Source: CAWUEZ02 sp963921355
GTDB lineage: Bacteria; Pseudomonadota; Alphaproteobacteria; Thalassobaculales; Thalassobaculaceae
Assembly (NCBI GenBank): GCA_963921355.3
Contig: OZ001190.1
Location: forward strand, 1,922,001-1,986,000
DNA: 64,000 nucleotides
Direction: 5' to 3'
Position 1 is the stretch's first letter; each line of letters starts with the position of its first letter. The position numbers and the translations under genes were made by a program. Below are positions 17,047-25,695 of the stretch, in pieces. The notes under the pieces are model-generated. The model saw nothing but the letters and a program-made list of their open reading frames with translations, made no database searches and was not told where the DNA came from.

Positions 17047-18120
17047 TCAACCGGCCCGCAGCGACACCCCCTGTTGATCGAATACGTGACAAAGGTCGGG
17101 GCGGGGATTGAGGCCGACATTCTCGCCGGCGCGATAGCCGGCTTCACCGACCGACCGCACGGTGACCACGCGGTCTCCACCGATATCCACGTACAGGAAC
17201 GTGTCGCTGCCAAGATGCTCGGTCACCAGAACCGACCCGGCGATTGGCGCGTCGGACGGGTCGCTCAGATCAATGTGCTCGGGCCGGATGCCGAGATGTC
17301 CGGGCGCGCCCGCAGTCCCGGCAGCTTCGGCCGGTGGGCGGACACGGCCATGGCCGGCGACCCGGATTTCGCCGTCCCCTTCGGCTGCCGCCTCGACCAC
17401 GTTCATCTTCGGCGAGCCGATGAACTGGGCGACAAACAAGTTCCGCGGGTGATGATAAAGCTCCAGAGGGGAGCCGACCTGTTCGATCACGCCACCCTGC
17501 AGGACCACGATCTTGTCGGCCAGGGTCATGGCCTCAACCTGATCGTGGGTCACGTAGATCATTGTGGCCTGCAGGTCCTGGTGCAGCCGGGCGATCTCGA
17601 TGCGCATCTGGACCCGCAAGGCGGCGTCGAGGTTCGACAACGGCTCGTCGAACAGGAATCCCTGGGGTTCGCGGACGATGGCCCGGCCGATCGCGACCCG
17701 CTGCCGCTGCCCGCCGGACAGGGCCTTAGGCTTGCGGTCCAGGAAATCCGTCAACTTCAGGACCTCGGCCGCCTCCGACACCTGGCGATCGATCTCGGTC
17801 TTCGGCGTGCCCGCCATCTTCAGCCCGAAACCCATGTTCTCACCGACCGTCATGTGCGGGTAGAGCGCGTAGGACTGGAACACCATGGCGAGGCCGCGAT
17901 CGGATGCCGCCAGGGGCGTGACGTCCCGACCGCCGATCTCGATGGTCCCGTCTGACACATCCTCCAGTCCGGAGATCAGGCGGAGCAGTGTCGACTTCCC
18001 GCAGCCGGACGGGCCGACGAACACAACGAACTCGCGATCCAGGATGTCGAGATCGATTCCTTTGATGACGTGGACGTCGCCGAAGATCTTGTGAACGCCG
18101 CTGAGTTTAATGGCTGACAT
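17047..18120 (-). CDS. sugar ABC transporter ATP-binding protein (MalK/UgpC type)
   Basis: A 357-residue ATPase with Walker A GPSGCGKSTLLRL, Q-loop region VFQSYALYPHMTV, signature ALSGGQRQRVAIGRAI, Walker B FLFDEPLSNLD, switch His in YVTHDQVEAM, and a C-terminal OB-type regulatory domain (GIRPEHIDL). It energises the MalFG-type permease encoded upstream in the same operon. The start is supported by GAGGAGG. It is the last gene of the LacI-headed cluster. Confidence 0.93.
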   Translation of the reverse strand: MSAIKLSGVHKIFGDVHVIKGIDLDILDREFVVFVGPSGCGKSTLLRLISGLEDVSDGTIEIGGRDVTPLAASDRGLAMVFQSYALYPHMTVGENMGFGLKMAGTPKTEIDRQVSEAAEVLKLTDFLDRKPKALSGGQRQRVAIGRAIVREPQGFLFDEPLSNLDAALRVQMRIEIARLHQDLQATMIYVTHDQVEAMTLADKIVVLQGGVIEQVGSPLELYHHPRNLFVAQFIGSPKMNVVEAAAEGDGEIRVAGHGRVRPPAEAAGTAGAPGHLGIRPEHIDLSDPSDAPIAGSVLVTEHLGSDTFLYVDIGGDRVVTVRSVGEAGYRAGENVGLNPRPDLCHVFDQQGVSLRAG

Positions 18121-18125
18121 GGGTA

Positions 18126-19409
18126 CTAGCCTCCTCTCTCGCCCGGTCGCGCCGCCGTCAGGTCAAGCCAGATGGCTGCCGTCCAGGAGAACGCGGAGCC
18201 GCCGCAGCCCCGACCGGTTCGGGGATCGAAATTCTCGTGAAAACCGTGCCGGGCGACGAGGTCGCGGCTGTCCGCTTCCACCCGGTCTGCCAGATCGTCG
18301 AACCCGAAGTCCCGCAAGCCGATGGCGATCATCCAGTTGACGACCAGCCAGACGGGCCCGCGCCAATAGCGCACGCCGTCGAACCTGAGGTTGTCGGGGT
18401 CGAAGCTCGGCACTGCATATCGAACGCTTTCCAGCCACTGGCGCAGATGCACCACCTGCTGCTGCGCCCGTTCCTCGGGAATGCCGCCGGCGAAAAGGGA
18501 AAGGAAGGTGCTGGCGGTGACGTTCGCCGATCGGGCGCCGGTTCGCAAATCGACAGTGCCGTAGGCCTTGGTCTCGGGGTTCCAGTGCGCCTCCAGTCCC
18601 GTCGACAGATCCTCGATCCATCGGTCGATCTCGGCCAGCGTGTCCGCTGGTGCGTCGATCTGGATGGCGATCGCCCGGAGCGCTCGATTGGCGCGCAGCA
18701 GAATGGCGGTCATGCCGCTGTCGGCGACCCAGAAGGAGGCTTCGCGCCGGAGTGCGTCTCCGGACCAACCGAGCGCCCGGGCCTCCCGGACCAGGGCGAT
18801 GTAGCGGTCGTAGTCCTCCTGGCTCGGCCGCATCGCCGCGTCGACATGATCGAGATCCCGCCGCTGATACGCGCCGACGTTTCGGGTGTCGACCGCGGCC
18901 AGGGGCTCGTCCCAGTCCGGCAGGTTGTCTCTGCCGGACTCCCACGGATGGGCGATCGCCACCATCCCGTCGGTGACACGGCAGGCATACATCCAGCGGT
19001 GCCAGGCAAGCAGGCGCGGGAACAGCCGTCGCACCCGACCGGTCGCCTCCGCAGCGTCGCTGGCGGTGGTCAGCAGCCGGTGCGCCACGATCGCGGCCAC
19101 CGGTGGTTGGGTGTAACCGGAACTGGCGGGGGTGTGCGGGCACCCATATTCCTCCGGTCCCGGGAAATACCGCGCATCCTCGCGATGGAAGATGATGTGC
19201 GGCACCATCCCGTCCGGCCATTGGGCGTCCATCAGGGTTTCGATCTCCAGCCAGGCCCGCGGCGGATCGAAAGTCGCGAAACCGAGCGCCACGAAGGCGG
19301 AATCCCAGTTCCATTGGAACGGGTAGAGGCCGTCGGTCGGGACGGTGTAACCGCCCCGGTCGTTGGCGCGCAGGATGGTGCGCGCCCGCGACTCCAGATC
19401 CATGCTCAT
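18126..19409 (-). CDS. MGH1/GH63-like glycosidase, probably glucosylglycerate hydrolase type
   Basis: A 427-residue cytosolic (alpha/alpha)6-barrel hydrolase. Landmarks: GLYPFQWNWDSAFVALGF, WPDGMVPHIIFH, a SGYTQPPVAA loop, RYWRGPVWLVVNWM and GSAFSWTAAIWLDL near the end. These match the MGH1-like branch of GH63, whose characterised members hydrolyse mannosylglycerate and glucosylglycerate. The ABC importer in the same operon suggests uptake and hydrolysis of such a compatible solute, which is inference. The gap to the ATPase gene is 5 bp, and to the permease gene 10 bp. Confidence 0.8.
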   Translation of the reverse strand: MSMDLESRARTILRANDRGGYTVPTDGLYPFQWNWDSAFVALGFATFDPPRAWLEIETLMDAQWPDGMVPHIIFHREDARYFPGPEEYGCPHTPASSGYTQPPVAAIVAHRLLTTASDAAEATGRVRRLFPRLLAWHRWMYACRVTDGMVAIAHPWESGRDNLPDWDEPLAAVDTRNVGAYQRRDLDHVDAAMRPSQEDYDRYIALVREARALGWSGDALRREASFWVADSGMTAILLRANRALRAIAIQIDAPADTLAEIDRWIEDLSTGLEAHWNPETKAYGTVDLRTGARSANVTASTFLSLFAGGIPEERAQQQVVHLRQWLESVRYAVPSFDPDNLRFDGVRYWRGPVWLVVNWMIAIGLRDFGFDDLADRVEADSRDLVARHGFHENFDPRTGRGCGGSAFSWTAAIWLDLTAARPGERGG

Positions 19410-19419
19410 GGTTGACCGA

Positions 19420-20664
19420 CTACCCTTTCACGCTGCCCGCGGTCAGCCCGGAGACCAGGAACCGCTCAAACCACAGGAAGATCACGAGGACCGGAATGGT
19501 CACGACGACTGCGCCCGCCATCAGGTGCTGGCGCGGCACTTCGGAGCTGTTGAGCGATACCACCGCCCGGCTCAACGTGAAGATCGACGGATCGTCCAGG
19601 AACATGAAGGCGAACAGGAACTCGTTCCAGGCGATCATGAACACATAAAGCGATACCGAGGCGATCGCCGGCAGGCTGAGGGGCAGGGTGATCTTCAGGA
19701 TCACGCCGAGGCGCGAGCACCCGTCCATCAGCCCGGCTTCTTCGAGCTCGGCGGGCAGGTCGCGGAAGTACCCCTGCAGCATGTATAGGGCCACCGGGAT
19801 CGTTGTGGCCGGGTAGATGATCAGCAGACCCAGCAGACTGTCCCGCAGGCCGACCTGGCTGAACACGCTGTACAGCGGGATCACGAGAACGATCGCCGGA
19901 ACCATGTAGATGAGCAGGACCGACCGGGCCAACATCGCGCGCCCCGGGAAGCTCAAGCGCGACACCGCATAGGCGCCGGGGATCGAGAAGGCGAGGGTGA
20001 TCAGAACCGTCGCGACGGACACGAAAATCGAGACCAGGATGAACCGTCCGAACCCGAAGGTCGTGAACAGTTCCAGGTAGCTGGAGAACAGAGTCACCAG
20101 TCCGGCCGAGATGTCGATCGAGTAATCGAGCGGATTGGCGAGCAGGGCCGACTGGGTTTTGAAGCTGGTCATCAGCATGGCGTAGAACGGCAAGGCGACC
20201 AGGATCGTGAAGACGGTGAGACCCACGCCTTTGCAGACCCGGATGAAGATGATCTCCAGTCTGTAGCGGTTGAGGGCCGCTGGATTGAGGCCCGCCATCG
20301 TCGCATGGGTCGCGGTCGCTCCGGTGCCGGCAAGCACCAGCGCGGCGAACAGGCCCCAGGTAAGATCGCCGCCCGAGAGGCCGAACGGCGCACCCCCGGC
20401 CAGTGCGATATAGACAATCGCCCCGACGGCGGCCGTGATCGCGATCCTGACCCGGGCGGTGGCGCCGCGCAGGGCCGGAACGACCCAGGCCGGACCGGCT
20501 AGCAGGCCCGCCAGAGCCGCGGCTCCTGCCACCGGATGGGCGTCCAGGCCGAAGGCGATGGCCAGAATGACGGCCACGATCAGGCCGCCAAGGGCGAACC
20601 AGATGGTCCCGGCCAGGGCGGCCGCGACGAACCCGACTGTCGGGCCGAACGTCTTTCCGGTCAT
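19420..20664 (-). CDS. carbohydrate ABC transporter permease (MalG type) with N-terminal extension
   Basis: A 414-residue inner-membrane permease. The C-terminal ~280 residues are a normal MalG-like subunit ending with the coupling-helix region ELEEAGLMDGCSRLGVILKITLPLSLPAI. The first ~120 residues are extra and hydrophobic, with about four potential membrane helices (GTIWFALGGLIVAVILAIAF is the clearest). MalG proteins are usually near 280-300 residues, so this is unusual. The start overlaps the upstream permease stop by 4 bp (ATGA at 20661-20664). Confidence 0.88.
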   Translation of the reverse strand: MTGKTFGPTVGFVAAALAGTIWFALGGLIVAVILAIAFGLDAHPVAGAAALAGLLAGPAWVVPALRGATARVRIAITAAVGAIVYIALAGGAPFGLSGGDLTWGLFAALVLAGTGATATHATMAGLNPAALNRYRLEIIFIRVCKGVGLTVFTILVALPFYAMLMTSFKTQSALLANPLDYSIDISAGLVTLFSSYLELFTTFGFGRFILVSIFVSVATVLITLAFSIPGAYAVSRLSFPGRAMLARSVLLIYMVPAIVLVIPLYSVFSQVGLRDSLLGLLIIYPATTIPVALYMLQGYFRDLPAELEEAGLMDGCSRLGVILKITLPLSLPAIASVSLYVFMIAWNEFLFAFMFLDDPSIFTLSRAVVSLNSSEVPRQHLMAGAVVVTIPVLVIFLWFERFLVSGLTAGSVKG

Positions 20665-21959
20665 AGCCCTTCCTCCTTCGGCATCAGCCGGAAGTACGCC
20701 GTGATGAACACCGCGAGCATGACGAACACGACGACCGATACGGCGGCACCGGCGCCGAGGTTGGCGAGCGCAAAGCCCTGCTCATACACATCGACGGTCA
20801 GGGTTCGCGTTCCGGATGCCCCGCCGGTGAGCAGGAAGATGTCGTCGAACTTGTTGAACGTCCAAATGAAGCGCAGCAGGAACAGGACCGCGAGAATGCC
20901 CAGCAGCTGTGGGAGTTCGATGTAGAAGAACTTCTGCAGCGGCGTCGCACCGTCCATCTCCGCCGCTTCGTTCAGGTCGGTCGGCAGGCTCTGCATGCGC
21001 GCCAGGATGAACAGGAACGCCAGCGGGAAGTAGCGCCAGGACTCGAAGGCGATGACCGTGGTCAGCGCCAGTGGAAGGGTCATGGTCACGCCCATGATCT
21101 CAAAGCTGGCGTTGCGCTGGCCGAGGAAATTGATGGAGGAGTCGGTGGCGCCCATCTGCACCAAGAGGGCGTTTATCGTCCCGCTGAACGGGTCGAGCAG
21201 GAATACCCAGGTGAAGGCTACCGCGATGACTGGGGACACATAGGGGAACAGGAACAGACCCCTAAGCACGGAACGGCCGAAGAATGAGGTGTTGAGCAAC
21301 TGGGCGGCAAACAGGCCGAGGATGAGAGCGCCGAGCGTGCCGAACACCGTGTAGATGATGGTCACCCACACGACGTCGGCGAATTCGCGGTTGGAGAACA
21401 CCTTGGCGAAATTGCACAGGGTAAAGGTCAGGTTGGTGAGCACGTTATCGGCGTCGCCGAAGGAGACCGCCTTGGTGTCGCGGGGTCGGATGCCGGCGTC
21501 GATATAGCTTTGATCGACGCTTACTTCGAAGCGGATGCGGTCCCGGGCACCCGGTGCCACGTCCCCGACGTCGCAGGTGATCTCCTCGCCGGCGACCGCG
21601 CAGCCGTCGGGCGCCGCGGTCACCGTCATTCCGGCCGGCAGTCGGTCATGGAATCCGGCGGCCAGGATCGGGCGGTCCTGGGAGGAGTTCCGAAGACGAT
21701 ACTCAAGCTGAACGGAATCGCCGGCGCTCTCGATTTTGCCTTTGATCCGCTCGCGGACAACGATCTCCGGGGCGCGAAGATCACCGAGTTCAACCGGCTT
21801 CACACTGATCCAGAAGTTGGCCAGCAGCGGAAACAGCACGATCGAGAACACGATGATGAAGGTCGGCAACAGCATCGAGTAGGCAAGCCGGGCTTCTCGC
21901 CGCGCCATCGGGCCGACGGTCCGCTTCATCCGTTCCAGGTGTTCGGCATCGACGGTCAT
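20661..21959 (-). CDS. carbohydrate ABC transporter permease (MalF type) with a DUF11-like periplasmic insert
   Basis: A 432-residue permease. After the first helix (LLPTFIIVFSIVLFPLLANF), residues of about 50-165 form a soluble beta-rich segment (SVQLEYRLRNSSQDRP; FHDRLPAGMTVTAAPDG; EITCDVGDVAPGARDRIRFE) that reads like a DUF11/cell-surface repeat domain. The conserved transport core follows with DLNEAAEMDGATPLQKFFYIELP, the EAA loop. The insert sits where E. coli MalF carries its P2 loop, which contacts the binding protein. CGGAGGACACC precedes the ATG. Confidence 0.88.
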   Translation of the reverse strand: MTVDAEHLERMKRTVGPMARREARLAYSMLLPTFIIVFSIVLFPLLANFWISVKPVELGDLRAPEIVVRERIKGKIESAGDSVQLEYRLRNSSQDRPILAAGFHDRLPAGMTVTAAPDGCAVAGEEITCDVGDVAPGARDRIRFEVSVDQSYIDAGIRPRDTKAVSFGDADNVLTNLTFTLCNFAKVFSNREFADVVWVTIIYTVFGTLGALILGLFAAQLLNTSFFGRSVLRGLFLFPYVSPVIAVAFTWVFLLDPFSGTINALLVQMGATDSSINFLGQRNASFEIMGVTMTLPLALTTVIAFESWRYFPLAFLFILARMQSLPTDLNEAAEMDGATPLQKFFYIELPQLLGILAVLFLLRFIWTFNKFDDIFLLTGGASGTRTLTVDVYEQGFALANLGAGAAVSVVVFVMLAVFITAYFRLMPKEEGL

Positions 21960-22017
21960 GGTGTCCTCCGCGTTCCGCGTGGCGGCCTCGCGAGGTCGCC
22001 ACGCGGTTTGGTGGGGA

Positions 22018-23370
22018 TCAGTCGATCTTGGCGATCTCCTCGTTCATCAGCGCCACGGTCTCCTCGGCCGACCGGGCGCCGTCGATGTAGTCGCGCACAA
22101 GCCGGTTGATGACCTGCGAGTTGATGATCTTCGAGGACAGCGCCAACTGGCCGTCCTGGGCGCCCCATCGACTCGCGGTCTCGAGACCGTTGACGATGTT
22201 GCCGACAACCTCGGCGGGATAGATCTCGGCGAGCGGTGCTTTGCGATCGACGCCGACAGGCAGTTTTGCCCAGGCCTCGATGTACTTGTCGGGATCACCT
22301 GAGTCGCCACGGCGCACTGGGAACTTGCCTTCAGGCGCGATCGACAGGGTCCGCATGTACCCTTCATCCATTGAGAACTGCACGAAAGCCTGAGCGTTCT
22401 CGGTGTCCGCATCGGCGGTGATGCCGAAGTACCGGATGTCGCCCCAGGCCGCTCCCTGCGGATTGCTCGGTCCAGAGAACGTCGTGATGATGCCGGTCTT
22501 CTCCGCCAGTTCGCGGCTTTGCGGGTCGCTGTTGATCGTCGGCGGTGCTGAGTCCCGCAACCCGGCGAGCTCATCGAGAATGAACGGCGACCAGATGATC
22601 ATGGCGGCCTTGCCGGCGAAGTAGATCTCGCGGGACTGCTTCCAGTACAGCTCACCCGGAGGGCTGGCCTTGGCGATGCTCTTGTAGAAATCGAGCACCT
22701 CCGTGGTCGCTTTGACGTACAGCGTTGCCGCGCCGTTCGGGCCGACCGGGGTCACACCGTTGGCCAGGAAGACGTGCTCGAGCACCTGGCTCATGAAGTT
22801 CTCGTCGACCTTGGTCGCGGCGACGAAACTATACATTTCCGGCGGGTTGTGCAGGGCTTTGAGCGCCGCCTCGATCGATGCATAGCTGTCCGGTGCGGCG
22901 AGGCCTTTGGCGTCGAAGAGATCCTTGCGATAGACCACCATCTGGGTCCAGCCGTCGACCGGAACCGCGGCGGTTTCGCCTTCGAACTCCGCCATGGACA
23001 GGGCACCTGGCGCAAAGGTGTCACGGCCAAGCGCCGACACCACCTCGTCGGCCGCCTCGGCGTCGAGGATGCCCGCTTCCGCCCAGGGGGCCACATACTG
23101 CAGGGTGTGGTAGATCACGTCGGGCAGGTCGCCGGCCGCGAATGCGGCGGTCGCCCGCTTGCCGAGATCCTTCTCCGTGACCGGGATGACGTCGACCGCA
23201 ACGCCGGTCTTGGTCTCGAATTCCTTCGCCATCGCCTGCTGCTTGGCGAGCCGGTCCGGTTGCTCCTCCGTGCTCCAGAGCTTGAGTTCCTGGGCCTGTG
23301 CTGAGGTCATCCCCAAGCCGAGCAGCAGCACGGATGCTGCGACGGCTGTGGTCCATCGAGTTCGCGTCAT
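22018..23370 (-). CDS. sugar ABC transporter substrate-binding protein
   Basis: A 450-residue periplasmic binding protein of the MalE/UgpB class. The signal peptide is TRTRWTTAVAASVLLLGLGM with cleavage near AQAQ. The body begins ELKLWSTEEQPDRLAKQQAM and has the family patterns FAAGDLPDVIYH and FAGKAAMIIWSPFI. The ATG at 23370 overlaps the lacI stop by one base (TGATG), so it is co-translated with the regulator. The ligand is unknown. The cluster hydrolase suggests a glucosylglycerate-like solute. Confidence 0.9.
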   Translation of the reverse strand: MTRTRWTTAVAASVLLLGLGMTSAQAQELKLWSTEEQPDRLAKQQAMAKEFETKTGVAVDVIPVTEKDLGKRATAAFAAGDLPDVIYHTLQYVAPWAEAGILDAEAADEVVSALGRDTFAPGALSMAEFEGETAAVPVDGWTQMVVYRKDLFDAKGLAAPDSYASIEAALKALHNPPEMYSFVAATKVDENFMSQVLEHVFLANGVTPVGPNGAATLYVKATTEVLDFYKSIAKASPPGELYWKQSREIYFAGKAAMIIWSPFILDELAGLRDSAPPTINSDPQSRELAEKTGIITTFSGPSNPQGAAWGDIRYFGITADADTENAQAFVQFSMDEGYMRTLSIAPEGKFPVRRGDSGDPDKYIEAWAKLPVGVDRKAPLAEIYPAEVVGNIVNGLETASRWGAQDGQLALSSKIINSQVINRLVRDYIDGARSAEETVALMNEEIAKID

Positions 23371-24467
23371 CACTTCAGTCCTCCCTGTGTCGTGTCGAAC
23401 GCTTGTGTTCCGGAGCGCGGGGCCCGGTTCCGTGGTTCTGGCGGCCCGTCGGTGGCACGCCGTACCAACCTCGCGGGTAAGAGATGCTGGTGCCGGTTTG
23501 GTTCTTCGCCCGACAGCACAGCTTCCAGGCAGACCGCGGTGCGGTGTCCGGCCTCGCCGATGTCGTGGGCGATGGTCGTCAGGGGTGGGTCGGAGACTTC
23601 GCCGATCGGCAGCCCGTCATAGCCGATCACCGAGACGTCGGTGCCCACATGGAGCCCGCGGGTGCGGATGGCCTTGATGGTGCCGATGGCCATCAGGTCG
23701 TTGCCGCACAGGATGGCCGTCGGCTGATCCGGGGTCTCGAGCAGCCGCAGGACGGCGGCTTCGGCAGCCTGTCCGCTGAGATCGGCCTCTACGTCCAAGC
23801 GATCGTCGACTGCCAGGCCGCAGGCCATCAGCCCCTTGCGGTATCCCGCCCGCCGCAGTTTGGCGAAGTTCATTTCGTCGCCCGGCGCCACCAGGGCGAC
23901 CCGCTGGTGGCCAAGCGCGGCGAGGTGCTTCACCGCATCGCATGTGCCCTGTTCGTTGTCGGTGTCGACCCAGGCATAGTCCTCGGGATCCCGGGTCCGG
24001 CCGAACGTTACAAACGGAACGCCCGAGATGCGCAGCAGGTCGACGCGGGGATCCACCGTCTGGGTTCGGACCAGGACGAAACCGTCAACTTTTCCCGACG
24101 ACACCAGACGCCGATGGGTGGCCTGCTCGTCCTCGTCCGGCCCGCACGAAGCCACCAGCAGATCGCGCTGATGCGCGGCCAGGGCGCGGCCCAGGCCATC
24201 GAGGAACTCAAAGAGGAAGGGTTCAGGCTCCCGGTGCAGGCGCTGCGGCAGGACAATGCCGATCGTGTCGGTCACTCCCCGTGCCAGTCGCCGTGCCGAA
24301 CTGGACGGCTCGTAGCCGAGGCGACGGGCTTCCCGCAGGACCCGCTCGCGGGTTTCCGCTGACACGTTCGGATAGCCGTTCAACGCGCGCGACACCGAGC
24401 CTTCGGCAAGGCCGAGGGCGCGTGCGAGCTCGCGAAGCGTGGCGCCTCGATGGGCTGTTCCGCCCAT
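23370..24467 (-). CDS. LacI family transcriptional regulator
   Basis: A 365-residue regulator: an N-terminal HTH (TLRELARALGLAEGSVSRALNG) with hinge (RRLGYEPSSSARRLARG) and a periplasmic-binding-like effector domain ending with VSVIGYDGLPIGEVSDPPLTT. It heads the sugar operon (regulator, binding protein, two permeases, hydrolase, ATPase). GGGAGGATCC precedes the ATG. A LacI-type palindrome upstream suggests autoregulation. Confidence 0.93.
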   Translation of the reverse strand: MGGTAHRGATLRELARALGLAEGSVSRALNGYPNVSAETRERVLREARRLGYEPSSSARRLARGVTDTIGIVLPQRLHREPEPFLFEFLDGLGRALAAHQRDLLVASCGPDEDEQATHRRLVSSGKVDGFVLVRTQTVDPRVDLLRISGVPFVTFGRTRDPEDYAWVDTDNEQGTCDAVKHLAALGHQRVALVAPGDEMNFAKLRRAGYRKGLMACGLAVDDRLDVEADLSGQAAEAAVLRLLETPDQPTAILCGNDLMAIGTIKAIRTRGLHVGTDVSVIGYDGLPIGEVSDPPLTTIAHDIGEAGHRTAVCLEAVLSGEEPNRHQHLLPARLVRRATDGPPEPRNRAPRSGTQAFDTTQGGLK

Positions 24468-24542
24468 GATCTGGATCCTCCCTTGCCCGGGTTCTGCAAC
24501 CGCGACGCATGCGATCTGCCCAGGTCATGCAACTAATGAACT

Positions 24543-24558
24543 AGGAAAGCGCTTTTCT
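24543..24558. promoter_or_regulatory. LacI-family operator inside the lacI operon promoter
   Basis: AGGAAAGCGCTTTTCT is a 16-bp palindrome with one mismatch around the central CG typical of LacI-family sites. On the minus strand a perfect -35 TTGACA lies at 24564-24559 directly before it, so the operator fills the promoter spacer. No good -10 stands out (best TAGTTC, 16 bp away). It is 76 bp upstream of the lacI ATG. Confidence 0.7.
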
Positions 24559-24631
24559 TGTCAATGAAATCACTCGAACCGCAGAAAACATGCGCCTCCC
24601 CGGCGGTCGGGCTGTCGTTGGCGGCGTTCGA

Positions 24632-24645
24632 TTGCGGTTGATCAA
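24632..24645. promoter_or_regulatory. FixK-like site upstream of the alcohol dehydrogenase
   Basis: TTGCGGTTGATCAA fits TTG(A/C)-N6-(T/G)CAA. It lies 62 bp upstream of the chosen start of the zinc alcohol dehydrogenase. It is weaker than the two perfect boxes in the fix island. Confidence 0.35.
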
Positions 24646-24707
24646 AGCGGCGGGAGGACGGTCCGAGGATGATGCCTGCGTCGTCGAAGCTGCCAGGGGA
24701 TCGCGGG

Positions 24708-25694
24708 ATGCGCGCTATGGTCTTCGAGGGGCCGGGCCGTCCGCTCGAGCCTCGCGACGTTCCGGATCCGGTAACCGGGCCGGGCGAGGTTCGGATCGCG
24801 GTTTCCGCCTGCGGCGTCTGCCGCACCGATCTGCACATCGTGGACGGCGATCTGACGCAGTCGAAGCTTCCGCTGATCCTGGGCCACGAGGTTGTCGGAC
24901 GCGTCGTCGAATGCGGCCCCGGCGTCGATACGTTCCAACTGGGCCAGCGGGTCGGGGTGCCCTGGCTCGGCCACACCTGCGGCGCCTGCCCGTACTGCGT
25001 CGGAGGCGCCGAGAATCTGTGTGACGACCCGCTGTTCACCGGCTACACGCGCGATGGCGGCTATGCCGAACTTTGCGTGGCCGACGCCCGGTATGTCTTT
25101 GCATTGCCGGATGGGCCGACGGATGCCGAACTGGCCCCGTTGCTCTGCGCCGGGCTGATCGGGCACCGCTCTCTGCGGATGGCGGGGGACGGCGAGCGTC
25201 TCGGGCTCTACGGGTTCGGCGCGGCCGCCCACATTCTGATCCAGGTCGCGCGCTGGCAGGGCCGCCGGGTGTTCGCCTTCACGCGGCCCGGTGACTCTGA
25301 CGCTCAGGCGTTTGCTGACCGTCTGGGCGCGGCCTGGGTCGGTGGGTCCGATCAGCCGCCTCCGGAGCCGCTGGATGCCGCCATCATCTTCGCGCCGGTC
25401 GGCGCTCTTGTGCCGGCCGCCTTGCGGACGGTGCGCAAGGGCGGTGTGGTGGTCTGCGGCGGGATTCACATGAGCGATATTCCCCGCTTCCCCTACGCTG
25501 ACCTCTGGGGCGAGAGGGTCGTTCGGTCGGTCGCCAACCTGACGCGCGAGGACGCGGACGATTTCCTGTCTCTCGTCGGGCCGGCCAAGATCAGAACCGA
25601 AATAGAGAGGTTCGCGCTGGCGGATGCCAACACAGCCCTGGCCCGACTGCGTGCCGGTACCCTGAACGGCGCAGCGGTCCTGACCGTTTCCTGA
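24708..25694 (+). CDS. zinc-dependent alcohol dehydrogenase
   Basis: A 328-residue MDR-superfamily enzyme. Catalytic zinc ligands are in CGVCRTDLHI and LGHEVVG. The structural zinc lobe is CGACPYCVGGAENLC. The nucleotide-binding region is GLYGFGAAAHILIQVA. It most resembles AdhA-like alcohol dehydrogenases that interconvert alcohols and aldehydes with NAD(P)H. The start at 24708 (MRAMVFEG) fits the family's usual N-terminus, and an ATG at 24669 would add 13 residues. The gene ends 1 bp before the convergent SDR gene. Confidence 0.85.
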   Translation: MRAMVFEGPGRPLEPRDVPDPVTGPGEVRIAVSACGVCRTDLHIVDGDLTQSKLPLILGHEVVGRVVECGPGVDTFQLGQRVGVPWLGHTCGACPYCVGGAENLCDDPLFTGYTRDGGYAELCVADARYVFALPDGPTDAELAPLLCAGLIGHRSLRMAGDGERLGLYGFGAAAHILIQVARWQGRRVFAFTRPGDSDAQAFADRLGAAWVGGSDQPPPEPLDAAIIFAPVGALVPAALRTVRKGGVVVCGGIHMSDIPRFPYADLWGERVVRSVANLTREDADDFLSLVGPAKIRTEIERFALADANTALARLRAGTLNGAAVLTVS

Positions 25695-25695
25695 A

